From NCBI GenBank assembly GCA_012295275.1, contig CM022671.1, positions 528,501-592,500 of the forward strand: a stretch of DNA of 64,000 nucleotides, given 5' to 3'. The notes under the pieces are model-generated. The model worked only from the letters and a program-made list of their open reading frames with translations, did not search any database and had not been told where the DNA came from. The first letter of the stretch is position 1. The number at the start of each line of letters is the position of its first letter. A program made the position numbers and the translations under genes. Source of the DNA: Chrysomallon squamiferum. Taxonomy: Eukaryota; Mollusca; Gastropoda; Neomphalida; Peltospiridae. This document shows positions 1 to 12,920 of this stretch, piece after piece.

Positions 1-1
1 A

Positions 2-91
2 GTAACAGTACAAGTAGAAGGTAGAAGAAAAGGTAAGAAGTTACCAGTTGAAGACATTTTGAAAAAAAGATTAATGAAAAATAACACATAA
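2..91 (+). CDS. possible C-terminal exon end of an unidentified plus-strand gene
   Basis: From base 2 an open frame runs 29 codons to a TAA at 89-91. It is rich in basic residues and ends KKRLMKNNT. An AATAAA lies at 107-112, only 16 bases after the stop, as in a compact 3' UTR. The frame is open to the window edge, so the start and any splice acceptor cannot be seen. I do not recognise the product. The stretch lies on the strand opposite the GRK gene, so if real it would be a nested or overlapping gene. A chance open frame of this length is quite possible in A+T-rich DNA. Confidence 0.25.
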   Translation, partial: VTVQVEGRRKGKKLPVEDILKKRLMKNNT

Positions 92-2145
92 TTTTAATAA
101 TGTTTAAATAAAATATATAGTTATATATATAAATATAGATGCAATAAATGAAGTTTGTTAAAGAGTACTATCATTTGGCAAAAATAAAAAAATCATGTAA
201 GATACAATCAGAAATATCAATATTTATTTTTATTATTTGATTTTTCTTTAAAATGAGCCAGTGATGCAGAATTCCTTTTCACTTTGTATCCTCTGGGTGT
301 GGGTCTGTGTGTGTGTTGGTGTGTGTGTGTGTGTGTGTGTGGGTGTGTGTGTTGGAGTGTGTGTGTTGGAGTGTGTGTGTTGGGGTGTGTGTTTGTGTGG
401 GTGTATGTGTTGGTGTGTGTGTGTGTGGGTGTGGGTGTGTGCATGCACACACACCTGTTTGGCTTTCATTTATTATATAACCTGAATAATATATTTAAAA
501 AGGAATCATGCACAATAAATTTACAATTAACTGCCTGATTACTGGTTTCTGTAAAAATAATATATTTTGTAAATAATAAATTAATTTGGCTGTGTCATAC
601 ATGTATCACACAATCAGCATCTCAATACCTTGTTATAAATATTGTATAAGTGTAAAACTGCATTACATTCAGTTAACAAAGAACAATATTTTGCATTCTT
701 TTATATTATTATTCCTGTCAAAAGCATATGTAATATGACTATTAATATTACTGAAATATCTGTCACAGATGGTTATACATTATGTACAACAGAATGTATT
801 GGTAGTTAAAACAATATTTGAAAAAGAAAAAAGTAAAGGAAAAAACAACAAATTAAAAAAATAAATAACAAAAAATAATTAAATAAAAAACTAATCAATC
901 AAACAATAATAATAATAATAATAAATAATAATAATATATATATATATATATATTTAAAGCTGAAACATAAATACTGTCAGTTATAATCAGTCCACATTTT
1001 TTTTTTTTTTTAAATCTTTTATTTGGTTCTGAAATCCACTAGACTTATAATTAATAATGTATTAATTCGGTTGCAGATGAAACATTTCTGCAAACATACT
1101 GACGTTTGATCATTCTAATCTTGGTTAGAAGCCAGTGGTTAAAATCTCAGTTTGGTCAACTTGACACGGTGGAATTTATAATATTTTTGGCATCAGAAAT
1201 GAGATAATTTATTGCGTAATAAAAAGTTGCTATGTTAATTCTTGAACAGAAACTGGCTGAGTATTTCATTGGTTTTCTCTGCTAGTGTTTTATGTTGTTT
1301 CATTTCATTTCATTTCGTTTCATTTCATTTTGATGGATTTTATTTTATTATAACTGAGAGAGGTTGGTTTGTTTGGTTTTGTTTGGTTTTGTGAGATTTT
1401 GTAGAGTATTGTTGTTATTTGGAGGGATTTTGTTTTGTTTTTTGTTTTTTCATTGTTTTTGCTCTTTACCATATAAATCATGTTTTTAAGGTAGAAGATA
1501 AAGGTGAAATTTACTCAAAAACAGCAATGATAAATTATAATTCAAAAATTAATTTTAATTCTTACACTATAAGATTTTAAAATTATTGTGTACATTTTCA
1601 ACAAAACAATTAAAATTTCAAAAAGATGAAGAAAAAAGCTAAATTGCTGTTATAAACATAATCTACTGCTGAAAAAGCATTCACAAAACAGAGTAATGGT
1701 AAGTTCATGTAGTAAACCTGGACATAAACTAAAGACTAACTACAAGTAAACTGAGCTGAAAATAGCAACTCATAAATGAATACGAAGTTGTTGTTTATCT
1801 GGTTTAAATTTTCTCTTCTTTATCTTTTCTTTTCTCTCTTTCCTTTCTTTCTATTAATTTTTCTTTGTCTGTAAGGAGAAAATTTATAGATTTTTGTCCA
1901 ACAATTAATACTTTGTGTACAACCCAGAGAATAACCTAGAGACATTCTGTATACTTCCAAATGACTTTTATTTCATTTCCTTTGTACATACCTTTGCTAA
2001 TAATAAAACATAATAATGAAATATGATTATTTATTTATTCCTTTATTTGATATGAGAAATAATAAAAATGATGAAGCATGCCGAGTGTATTTAGGATATT
2101 TCAGAGTTTAAATAAGATTTGCTTCATTCAAAAGTTTCTACTCAC
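92..2145. other. GRK intron 4, 5' part, no gene seen
   Basis: Transcribed on the minus strand, this follows the GRK exon ending at 2146. The next expected GRK residues (rest of the RGS-homology domain) are not found here, so the next exon lies outside the window. Contents are a G/T-rich microsatellite near 295-455, an (AAT)/(AT) patch near 905-953, CATTT repeats near 1296-1330 and otherwise A+T-rich unique sequence. Confidence 0.6.
295..455. repeat. interrupted (GT)n microsatellite
   Basis: Runs of GT broken by TTGG and GGG units over about 160 bp. Both strands give artificial open frames rich in Cys/Val or His/Thr, which are not genes. Confidence 0.95.
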
Positions 2146-2247
2146 GTGTGACTGAGACAGAAGTTCCTTCATAATAAACTGATCATAAATTTCTTTGCCT
2201 AGCTTGATTCTTTCTTCATCAGTCTCTAACTTTTCAAACCTCTTAGA
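2146..2247 (-). CDS. GRK2: GRK coding exon 4
   Basis: Acceptor CTTTCTTTCAG, donor GTGAGT. Phase 0 at both ends, 34 codons: [20 protein letters not shown] then [14 protein letters not shown]. Matches the GRK2 segment ending MKELLxCSH. Confidence 0.95.
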
Positions 2248-4905
2248 CTGAAAGAAAGAGAAACAGCACAATAAGAATAATGTAGTACTATAATACACCA
2301 AATTAAATGCTTGTTTATACACATGTACACACTCATACATACCAGAAACACACATCTATAAAACAAATCAAATTTCTTTCTTTTTGTATTTGCCTTCTAT
2401 GTTTCTTATTACAAATTAATTACAAGTTAACATTCTTATATCAAATTATCAGGTTTCTGCAGAAAAATCCTACTGATACAATAAAAGCAATGGGTCTGTT
2501 ATATATAACATACTTTCTGATCTTCAGTGTGTCATTATGAAACTAGATTCACTCTTTGGAAAAGCTCTTTTCACTGTAAGATGTATAATTTATATCAGAG
2601 TATCTCGGACAAAAATATAAAACAAAAAAAAAGAAGAAAAAGGCTCCACATAATTTGTACCAAAGTATCTGTCACATTATTATTTGAATTTTGTTTTTAA
2701 TTTTTTTATCCCCCTATATTTCTTTGATATAAGATTTCCTAAACTTTCCTTTATGGAAATTGTATCAGATAATAAATTAGATCAAGATAAAAAACACACA
2801 TTATGAACTTAGAAACATTAAGGAATGAAGTGTGTTCTGGTAACAAACTTGGATGCTCTTCTGTTTATTCAAAACTGACTGTAAATTCAAGCAATGAAAC
2901 TAAATGTTATTAAATAAGTAGGCACTGGAAATTTACCTAACAGAAATTCTTGTAGTTGTTGTTTCAAAACAATATTTAACAATACTCTAATCTGTGAAAT
3001 AGTAAGATGGTAGTTTTAGCATGTTTTATTATCCACAAAGATATTTCTAAATCCTCATAAAACCAGCAAAACAGAACAAAATATAATAATAATAAATATG
3101 TGATAAATAAAATAATAACTAAAATTATAATAAATAATTCAATAATTAAAATAAAATAAAACAAAATAAAATAAAATAATAAAGTAAAATAGTCTTTAAC
3201 AACAAACTAACAACTGACTGTGTAGCATACAATCAGTAATAAAACTGACATTAAAGTGTGTTAAACTGAGTTTATTCTTCTTTTACTTATTAAAATTATT
3301 TGTTTTTAACCTTTTTTTAATGGTGTATATGTAAATAACTGTCTTTAATTTCCTGAATTCTGTTATCTTCAACCTGCCCGTTTTTAACTGTATTTTGTCT
3401 TCTTTCTTACCCATTTTAAAATTATTTTTTTTAGAAATATTTGTTACATGTGATTTGATTTATATATATATATATATATATATTATTAGCAGCAGAAGTA
3501 GTATTTTCTTATTCCACACATAACAACAGTTGTATTTCAGACAATGAAGTGAATATAAATGTATTGAACTGGTGAACACAACTTTCAATCACCTGCTGAT
3601 GCTGGACACTGATGACAGCTCAAGATGCACTTAGCACATTTTACTCTTATAATTATCACAGCCAGCTTTACTTGCTACTCCAGGCAGCCAATCATCCAGC
3701 CAACCTGGAGGTAACAGGTCAAGCATTAAGAGATGTACAAGACATACAGAAGTGGTCTCCATTAAAACATTCTCCACCAGAACTCTGAACCAATGCCAAA
3801 AATTCATTTTTATCTCAGATTACATACAGGTAATGTTTTCTTCTGTTTGAAATACTACAGCAGCAAATTTAAAAATCCATAAAACAATTATACAGTTACA
3901 AATATATACACAAACATACATTGGTGTAATTTAAATAAATGTTTACGTGGGCACACACACACACACTTTCATATGCTCACACACAAAGCAATAAACACAT
4001 ATGCACACACATACATAATTATGAACAGAGACAAAATATGAACAATGATAAACACAGCATAGAAAACTTTAATTTCAACATTACAGACACACCATCAATC
4101 AGAACAGGCCCCAGTTCTTTACAGCTCAGCAGATATGATATAAAAAGATGAAAGTTGGCCCATTCCGGCACAGTAGCTGGCTTTTCAAACTGGCTCATTA
4201 TTGATCGGAAAAAAGGCCTGGGATAGAGTGCCATAATGTTGTTTCATCTGGGTCAAACTGGTGCAGCCACAACAGTGTCAAACAGTCCTTTTTGATTCTT
4301 TTTTTTAGTGTAAGTTTTGAAAAAATATAGGTAGTTGGAACATTAAGAGAGAGAGACAGACAGACAGACAACAAGATCTGGCTTTTATCCAAACAGTTTA
4401 TGCTGAACTTTGTAAGTGCAAGTAAAGAAGTGGTAAATTGAGTTATTAGACATACTCTAGCTTCATACACTTGTTTAGACAAAGACACAGTGACAAAAAA
4501 AAAGAAGTTGAACCATAAAATATAATCCAGAAGTGTGACAAGTTGTGTACTTTTCTCAAGTTTAAATAAAAAACTGACAAACTTGTATCAGCTGCTGTTG
4601 TTCTTTGACAAAAACATGCTGCTCAATGACTTTACTTTTGAAATTAACAAGTGATTCTAGAAAGAAGTTAAATTAACTGGCTTTTATCAGAGCTAATGAT
4701 TCAAAATTAACTAAATAACCTGAGAGCTAGACAGAAATGAAATGTATTTTTAAAAATCAGATGCAAAGAGATTGTTCATGCACAAACTTTTTATTATGCA
4801 TACACTCATGTATATGCACATAGACTCACATATTTCACACAAACTTTTAACTTCAATGTTAAGTATTTTGAAAATGATAATTTCAACTGCCATAATTACA
4901 AAACA

Positions 4906-4966
<61 letters not shown>

Positions 4967-5908
4967 TTTAAATATGTATCTTTATACTTGAATGTGTCTA
5001 AGGTAAAATAACAGTGATTATTAATCTTCACTTACTCAGTTACTGCGGCAACTGTTATCACATTTTAAAAGCTTATAAACAAACATTAATACAACAGTGT
5101 TTCCAAAAACCAATAATACCATTATCAGACTATGCTAAACATATTCTTCAATCTATAATTAAGCCTACTGCAAATGAACTATCAACAGACTTATTAAAAG
5201 GGCTTGAAACGATATTGCATATTTTATTTAAGCAAAACATAATGGCTGTATTGTGATTGGTTTTCCTGACAAGCTGCTATTACTCTCCCGAGTTTACTGG
5301 CCACCTGAGGGCTCTAGCTCGCTGTCCAAGGTAGGAAGCCATCCAACACAATTGTGATGGCCCTCCTCAGATGAGCTGTACTCCAATCAAACTGCAACAA
5401 AATCAATGCCAGTGTCTGGAAGCACAAAACCTCATGGCACAAGTGCTTTCCAGCTCAGGTCTGGTGAGAATATTTGCAGAGATTTGAGCTTTGATCTGAT
5501 CCTGCACACTGGCTCCAGCAGTTTATTACTCTAAAATAATACAGGCTGTCCAGTGCTTAATCTTCCAAGTAACCTACTAACCCCTGGGCAAAAGCAGGCA
5601 GCACGGCAAATAGCAGGACTGTTGTGTTATCTACCTAAGGACATTATTTCAATATTTAATGGATTGAGCTAGTACTGACTGGCAAATTTGACTAAGTGGT
5701 TTATTACTTGGACATGTAGATAAGCTGATCTGCTTTATTTCCTGGACTTTCCTGCAGCCTGGGTAGACAACTTACCTCAGGTGTAATGATTCATGAGATT
5801 AGATTTCTGGCTTTCTTTAATTGGATTGTTCGTTTCAACTAGCACTTCGGTTACATCAAAGTCTTTAGTATTATTTTGTATCTGGATACAAATCCAACAC
5901 ACACACAA

Positions 5909-5984
<76 letters not shown>

Positions 5985-8900
5985 CAACAACACACAACAA
6001 CAACACACAACAACAACAACAACAACACACACACAACAACAACAACGACATACACAAACACACACAAGCATTTTATATAAAGTTTATCATGAAATATAAG
6101 CAATCTGTAATATATGAAAAAAGTGAAGGATTCATTACGTTCAAGAAGCACAAAGTGCAGTTGGAAGACATGTTACCATGAAACAGACTCTTTATATGTT
6201 AATAAAATCTCGTTTTGATAATGTTATCAGGAATTAAATAGATACTGCTTGAAACCAACACTTAAAACAAACCAATGAAAGAAAGCCTTGTTATTAGAAT
6301 CTGAATATATATTTTTTTTAAATCTTAATTAAATATTTATTTAATTAGAAACTCCACAACCTTTGGTTGTTCCCCACTTTCTTTATGTTTATTTATTAAA
6401 ATATCAATCTTTTTATTCATTCACCTCCTGGATGATTTAATCAATCAAATGTTTGATGTCAAAAGTTTTAACACAAAACTAAAACACAACCCTGTATCAA
6501 ATAGCTGCATGCAGAAGTCAGTCACTAAAGATTCAATTTTCTACAACTAATCAAATAATCAAATGGGAAATTCAAGTCAACACAAGCAGTAATTTGTTTA
6601 AACCATCTCAGCATGTAAAGAAAACTGATCTTAAAAACCGTTTGATGTGAAGCAGCCATTTTCCAAACTGTGCCTTTTATCATTTTACTTAGCTATTGAT
6701 CTGCTGTTGCTAAATTAGAATAGACAAATAAAAATAAGTTTCAAACCGTGGAACAACATCAGATGGTTAAGTGTTGTGAAAAAAATAAAATAAATAAAAA
6801 TCAATTTATTTAGATTATGAAATTATACAGAGTGAACAACTGTTCAGTCTTAAGTTACATTTGTTACTCCAGTAAATCGAAATATATATATTTTTTTCTT
6901 CTATATCTTTATTTTATTTTATTTTCATTTATATAATAAGAAAATAAAGTTACAATATTTGTGTCACAAATATTTGGCAATTGTACTTAAGCAATCTTTT
7001 GCTTATATAAAAAAGCATGATTAAATGTTGAAGACGATATCTAGAAACATTACCTATAAAAATATATTTCTTCTTTTTCTTCTTTCTGTTACAAAACAAA
7101 GACAAATGATGATGGCTGAGGTCCAAATATAACACCTAAAAAAGTTTTTTTGATTTTTAAAAATGAAATTAAGATGATACGGGTCATAAATATTTAATTA
7201 CTTGACCTAGACAATTTAGTTTCTGGCAGGAGAGGTCAGAGAGAGTGAAAGGAACAGACACAATTCTTTAGCCCTAAGGTGTATTGTGAAAACAATTTCT
7301 CACAAGTTTGCTTACAGCCATTATATTTGACATTTTGATGCCAAAATCAATATATTATATTACACTGCATCTGTAAAGAGGAGCACAATTTGTCAGACTC
7401 AGGCAACCTTGAACCTTCCACCAGCGCATTTTGGTTACTATTTGTTCTCATAATTAATAATTTTCTGAAATAAGTAAGTAAGTAAATAATAATAAATAAA
7501 TAAACTAAAGTATTGGCCTGAGGCGTGCCAGGTCACTAGATCAATCTTTCTTAATGCACTAGTCTACTTCCCTTTCAGCCAGTGCTTGCTGACTAGTTTA
7601 CAGGTAGAAGACAATGTCTTTTCTCCTAGTGAGTAGATGCATGTGATCCCTTGTTGTTAATCAAGTCATCCTGAGACCAGTTCTCATAATTTCTTTCTTT
7701 TATAATCCTCAGTTTACAAAATGAAACCTGCATGTTTGATACTCAGTAACCATTTCCATTAAAATGAAGTATCACCTATAGTGAACAAAATTATCTTTAC
7801 TGTTCAGTACAAGCAAGGTTTTTCTTTTAAATATAAAAAAATGTTTTTTAAATATTTTAAACTACTAAAAGTAATATACTTTATTTCTGGTTACAAAAAT
7901 CTCCAACCTACTTTCACTCAAAACATAATAAAACCATCGTAATTGAATTTCCAATCCTCAGTTTAAAAAGTTTATTTTTAAAATCTTTTAGAATTCTTCA
8001 AAGTAAGATATTCTCTCTTCAGTCTGGTTAAGCTGCTTTTTAATCATCAGCAGTAATAAATCTATTCTACTAAACATTCAAATTTATTCTTTTTGTTCTT
8101 TTTTTCCTTCTTTTTTTTGTTTTGTTTTTTAAATTGAGTGTTTTGTGAATTCCACTAACTTACTGTGATTTATAGATTCCTCTTCTTTTTTTTTTTTTTC
8201 ATTTAAAACAAAGATGCATCTATCCTAATTGATAAGCATTGAAGGATAAAGCAGTTTTAAGTCTTGAACTTTACCAAAATGAAAATAAATCAACTGTGGG
8301 GTAAACTTATCTTTCCTGGTTTCTTTTTTTTTTTTTTTTTTCCTTCTTCACAGAAAAATAATTCATCCGATTTGATCTGTGGGTCAGTGATTACAAGTGA
8401 AAATAAACATGGAAGATATCATATAAGATATTTAATTTCCTTTTGAAAAATTTAAAGATTACTTTCTTCATAAAATTTATGTCATTACTTGTAATAATTG
8501 CTTTTATTTGATTTTGAGTTTTTACTGAAGTATTTCACTTTCTTCTGATAAATTTTATAACATTACTTATAACTGCTGTTGTGAGATTTTTAATTTATAA
8601 TCAAATATTTTATTTCCTTCTGTCTCTTCATTAAAATACCTTTTGACATTACATTCATATCATTACTGTTGTTTAATTTTTTTATTTTTACTAAAATATT
8701 TTATCTCTTTGGTAAATTTTAAGATTAATTTTAAATGATTACTTGTTAAACTGCTGCTGTTACATTTTTCTGTTGTTACTAAAAAAACCTTTTTTTCTTT
8801 TTGATAAAGTTAACCATTATTTTTTTAAGTCATTACTGCTGAATTGTTTAATTATAAAAAAATAATATTCATTATAATTGCTTTTGTTGCATGTTTTTAT

Positions 8901-9148
8901 TATTACTAATCATTTTTCTTCCTTTTGATTAATTTAATCATTTGTATTACTGTTCACTTTCCTAAATAATTTTTTTTTAAACTCTTTTGCTACAATTAAT
9001 GAAGCAATGAATAAAAGTTTTACAAAATATTTTTGTACTATTGTCTTTTTCTTCTTATTATTATTATTGTTATTGTTATTGTTATTGTTGTTGTTATTGT
9101 TATCTAAAAGTATACCTGTGATGGAGTTAGTGTAACAAATATTTTTTT

Positions 9149-9206
<58 letters not shown>

Positions 9207-12200
9207 ATCATCTGCACATTTAAAACAAATGCTACTTTTATTTTAATTTTTGAATCATCACCCTCTTCTATCATTTTTTTTTTTTTTTTTTTTTTTTTTC
9301 TGTACAGCCTAGAAAACAACAACAGATCCAGTTACAGATACAAAATGTCTGCACAATAAGTAACTTGAGCCACCTGGTCTTCTACCAGACAAACTGTACA
9401 GCATCATTAACTGTGTGGTGCAATTAGTCAGTTATAACACAACAGATGTCCATCACACTGAGTCCTGTTCTGTATCAAGTGAAAAAGCAAGTACCATGTG
9501 TTAACAAAAACATACCTACTTAAAACAACCTTCCTATTACTCAATTAATTACACCATCGCAAATAATACTACAAGAAACCCAGCTGTTACATTAGTTATT
9601 TATAAAAAATAAATAAATATATAAATAAATAAATAAATAAATAAATATATAAATAAATAAATAAATAAATATATAAATAAATAAATAAATAAATAAAAAT
9701 AGTGACTGTCTGCATTGCAAATAACTTTGAACAGTAAATAGTTAACATTTCTCATTATTCATCAAGTTACATTTGTTATTTGTTTTTGAGCTGCACTAAG
9801 TATAAATGTAAACTAGTGATTATTTATTCTAAAAAAAAAACAACAACAATAAATTAATAATAAAAAAAAAGGTTAAAGACTGAAAGTTCTATAGCAAACA
9901 TAAAAAAAAGTAATTTAACAAATGAATGTACTATAGCAAACACAAGAAAGTCGTAACCTTTTTTGGTTATTTTAACAATAATTAATCTCCATGTATTTTT
10001 TAAAACTAAATAAAATTGTCTTGTTTCCAAACATTTCCGACACTATGCAGAAAGCCATTCTGGACAGACACACAACTCCCCTGAGATCTAGAGTTACAGT
10101 CTGTCCAGTGAAGATGTCAGGCAGGACACATAGAAATATGTAGTGAGGAAAACAACAACTCTTGAGAAGAAGCTGAAGGGGATGTGTGACCTTGAGGTGG
10201 CATTAATCAGTCAGTGAACAGGAACAGAAAACAGATATTTATCACTACACAGTTAATGCACCACAGTAAATTCAACCTGGTCTAGTAATACCTATATCAG
10301 AGTGAAAATATATCATATATTTTTTTTCTTTTTAGACTTAGCTTGCTTTTATAATTTTTAATCAATTTTTGAAATACAATAATCTGTGCTGTTCTGTTAT
10401 TTATCATCAAGAACATACTTAAGATATATTTATATCATGCAGCAGTTATTGTGACCAAAATGTTTTTTAACAAAGCCACAGATGTAGTAAATGAAAACTA
10501 AAGTCACTGCATGCAGTGTAAACAGTATAAATAGATGGATAAGCAGAACAATAAAAAATGAATAACTTAACTCATTTTGTGAAGAGTAGTACCAGCTGAC
10601 AGCAATACATTCTACATCACAAAGAGAAAATATTTCAGAAAGAAAAAGAAAATGGTTTTACTGCTTTGTGTAATTTTGAAGTAGTTTTATAGTTAAAGTC
10701 AACAATTGCTTTCTGTAACATATTTATTCTTAATACAGTGAATCTAGTTCATAATCTCTGCTAACATCTAGCTTTAGTGTATTAGAAAATATCTTCAGCA
10801 GAAAGTCAAAAAGAAAATAAGAAATTCACCATTAATTCAGCTTACGCTATAGCAAGTGCCCAATGGAAGACAAAATTCTATGGAATAGAAATTGGTTTTC
10901 TCTAGCAGTGTGACGTATGCAGTCACAGAATCCTTACATGAATGCACCCTTAACTAATCCAGCTTCTTCCACTTTGTGTAAGTCACGACTGCCACAGGAC
11001 AGTGGAGCAGTTCATTCTGCCGAGTGTTTCCACTGAATAAAGTGACCCTTATTAAACATGTTTTCTTCCACTGTATGATGAAGAAAGACTAATTCAAAAA
11101 ATAAAAAATAAATTAAATGTCAGAGCAAAATTCCATAAGATTTCATTTTGAAGTCACAGAAAATGTATTTTATAGTTATTCGTGTGAACACATGCTGAAA
11201 GTTCGGAAATAACCATTTAAGTGTTGTAAGAAAAATACTTCAACATATTTGGTTAAAGGAAAACAAAAAGAAACCTATGTGGAAGATGATATACAGCTTG
11301 GTGTCCCATGGGCTCATTCAGTGGCAGGATCAGTTCACTCTGGATGATCCCTTCAGTTGTGTTTTATTACTTTACAACATGTACGTACAGCTGTAACAGT
11401 GACGATAAACCACGTAGATGTAAAACATCTTTATTTAGAATTTTTGTCAAACTTCAGTTTCATTTGTTTCTACAGGATTAACAATTATATATAGTTGTAT
11501 GTATGTAATTATGTGGCTTTAACCCAGTGATGTCACACTACTGTCCCAGCCACTGATTAGTTTACTTCAGTTTATAATCTTTTCAGTTATGCAATGTGAA
11601 TGGATGCAATACTTGAAATATTGTGAAGACTGACTGAATTATTCCATTTTTCATTTGCTTTTTTTCAAAATACTCAGCATCTTTAATTAAAATGGAAATA
11701 ATGTCACATTTAATGAAAAGATACTGTTGAGAAATTTATTTTGTTAGCAAAGGATGAAATAGAAGAATGCACTCAGGTAAATAGGTGTATTCATGAAAAA
11801 TAATTAATTTATAAATATTTTTTACCAGAGTTGTGTTCACAAATATTTACTATTAGATTCAAGTATGAAAATAATTTTGATTAATCCTTAGGTTACTTTT
11901 AGTTAAACTATGCATTATTGTCTTATTTCACTGTTATAAAGAACAATAATGTATGCTGAAGACATAACAATATTCTCTGTAAGAAAATATTACAGTAATG
12001 TATTATCTCACATAAATCCTTTTAGATATATCTGTGTTTGATTTTCTATTTATAATATATAACAAATAGTAAAATTATCCAGATGTAATAAAAAATTGGT
12101 AGTTTTATATACAGTATGCAAAATAAGCCTATCTGTTCAATGGAATAGTCAAAAAATGTATGTGTTTTTTTTATAACCATAATGTGGAATAAGTGAGATC

Positions 12201-12884
12201 AATATGGCAGACTGTTTGATAACAACAACAAAACTGCAAAAATTTTAAATATAATAAAAATGAACCAATTTTTAAAAATGTTAATTACTGAGAAGGAAAG
12301 CAAAAATCATTAAATTAGTAAATTTGTTGTATTAACATTAGCATCATGCCATTCTGTTGCACAAACAAGCCACATCATTTATTAACAATCAATAATAAGA
12401 AGGTAAGTGCCCTGTCAGGTCAGTGGACTTGGGTAACTTCAGTTAGGTAAGAAATCTGCTGAGATTAAAACTCTGTAAACACAGACTTTAGGCTCAGCAA
12501 TAAACAACTTCATCTAATGTCTTTAAATTAAAGTTCAAACATTAAAAAAACTAAAGTTCAAACATTAAAAAAAGCTAAAGTTCAAACATTAAAAAAACAA
12601 AATGATAAAATGGCAAAGACAAATTATCTGAGGCCATTTTGCACAAATTCTTAGAAAATATTTAATTTTTGTAAGTATAGTTTCACATTTAAAGAAAAGG
12701 TGCTTGGAATGAAACTGGGAAATGGTTTCAACAGATTTGATCCTGTGATAAAATGCACACTAGGTAATAATACTTTTATTTTTCCACTGAAAATGTTCAG
12801 CTTTCTGAAACAGATTAGAACAATACATCTTACTTGTATTTTTAATCTTTAGTACTTAATTAATTTTGTATTATTTTAGATTGA

Positions 12885-12920
<36 letters not shown>

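Noticed and set aside
5777-6181. 124-codon minus-strand frame and 95-101-codon plus-strand frames
   Set aside because: They are produced by the CA/CAA compound microsatellite.
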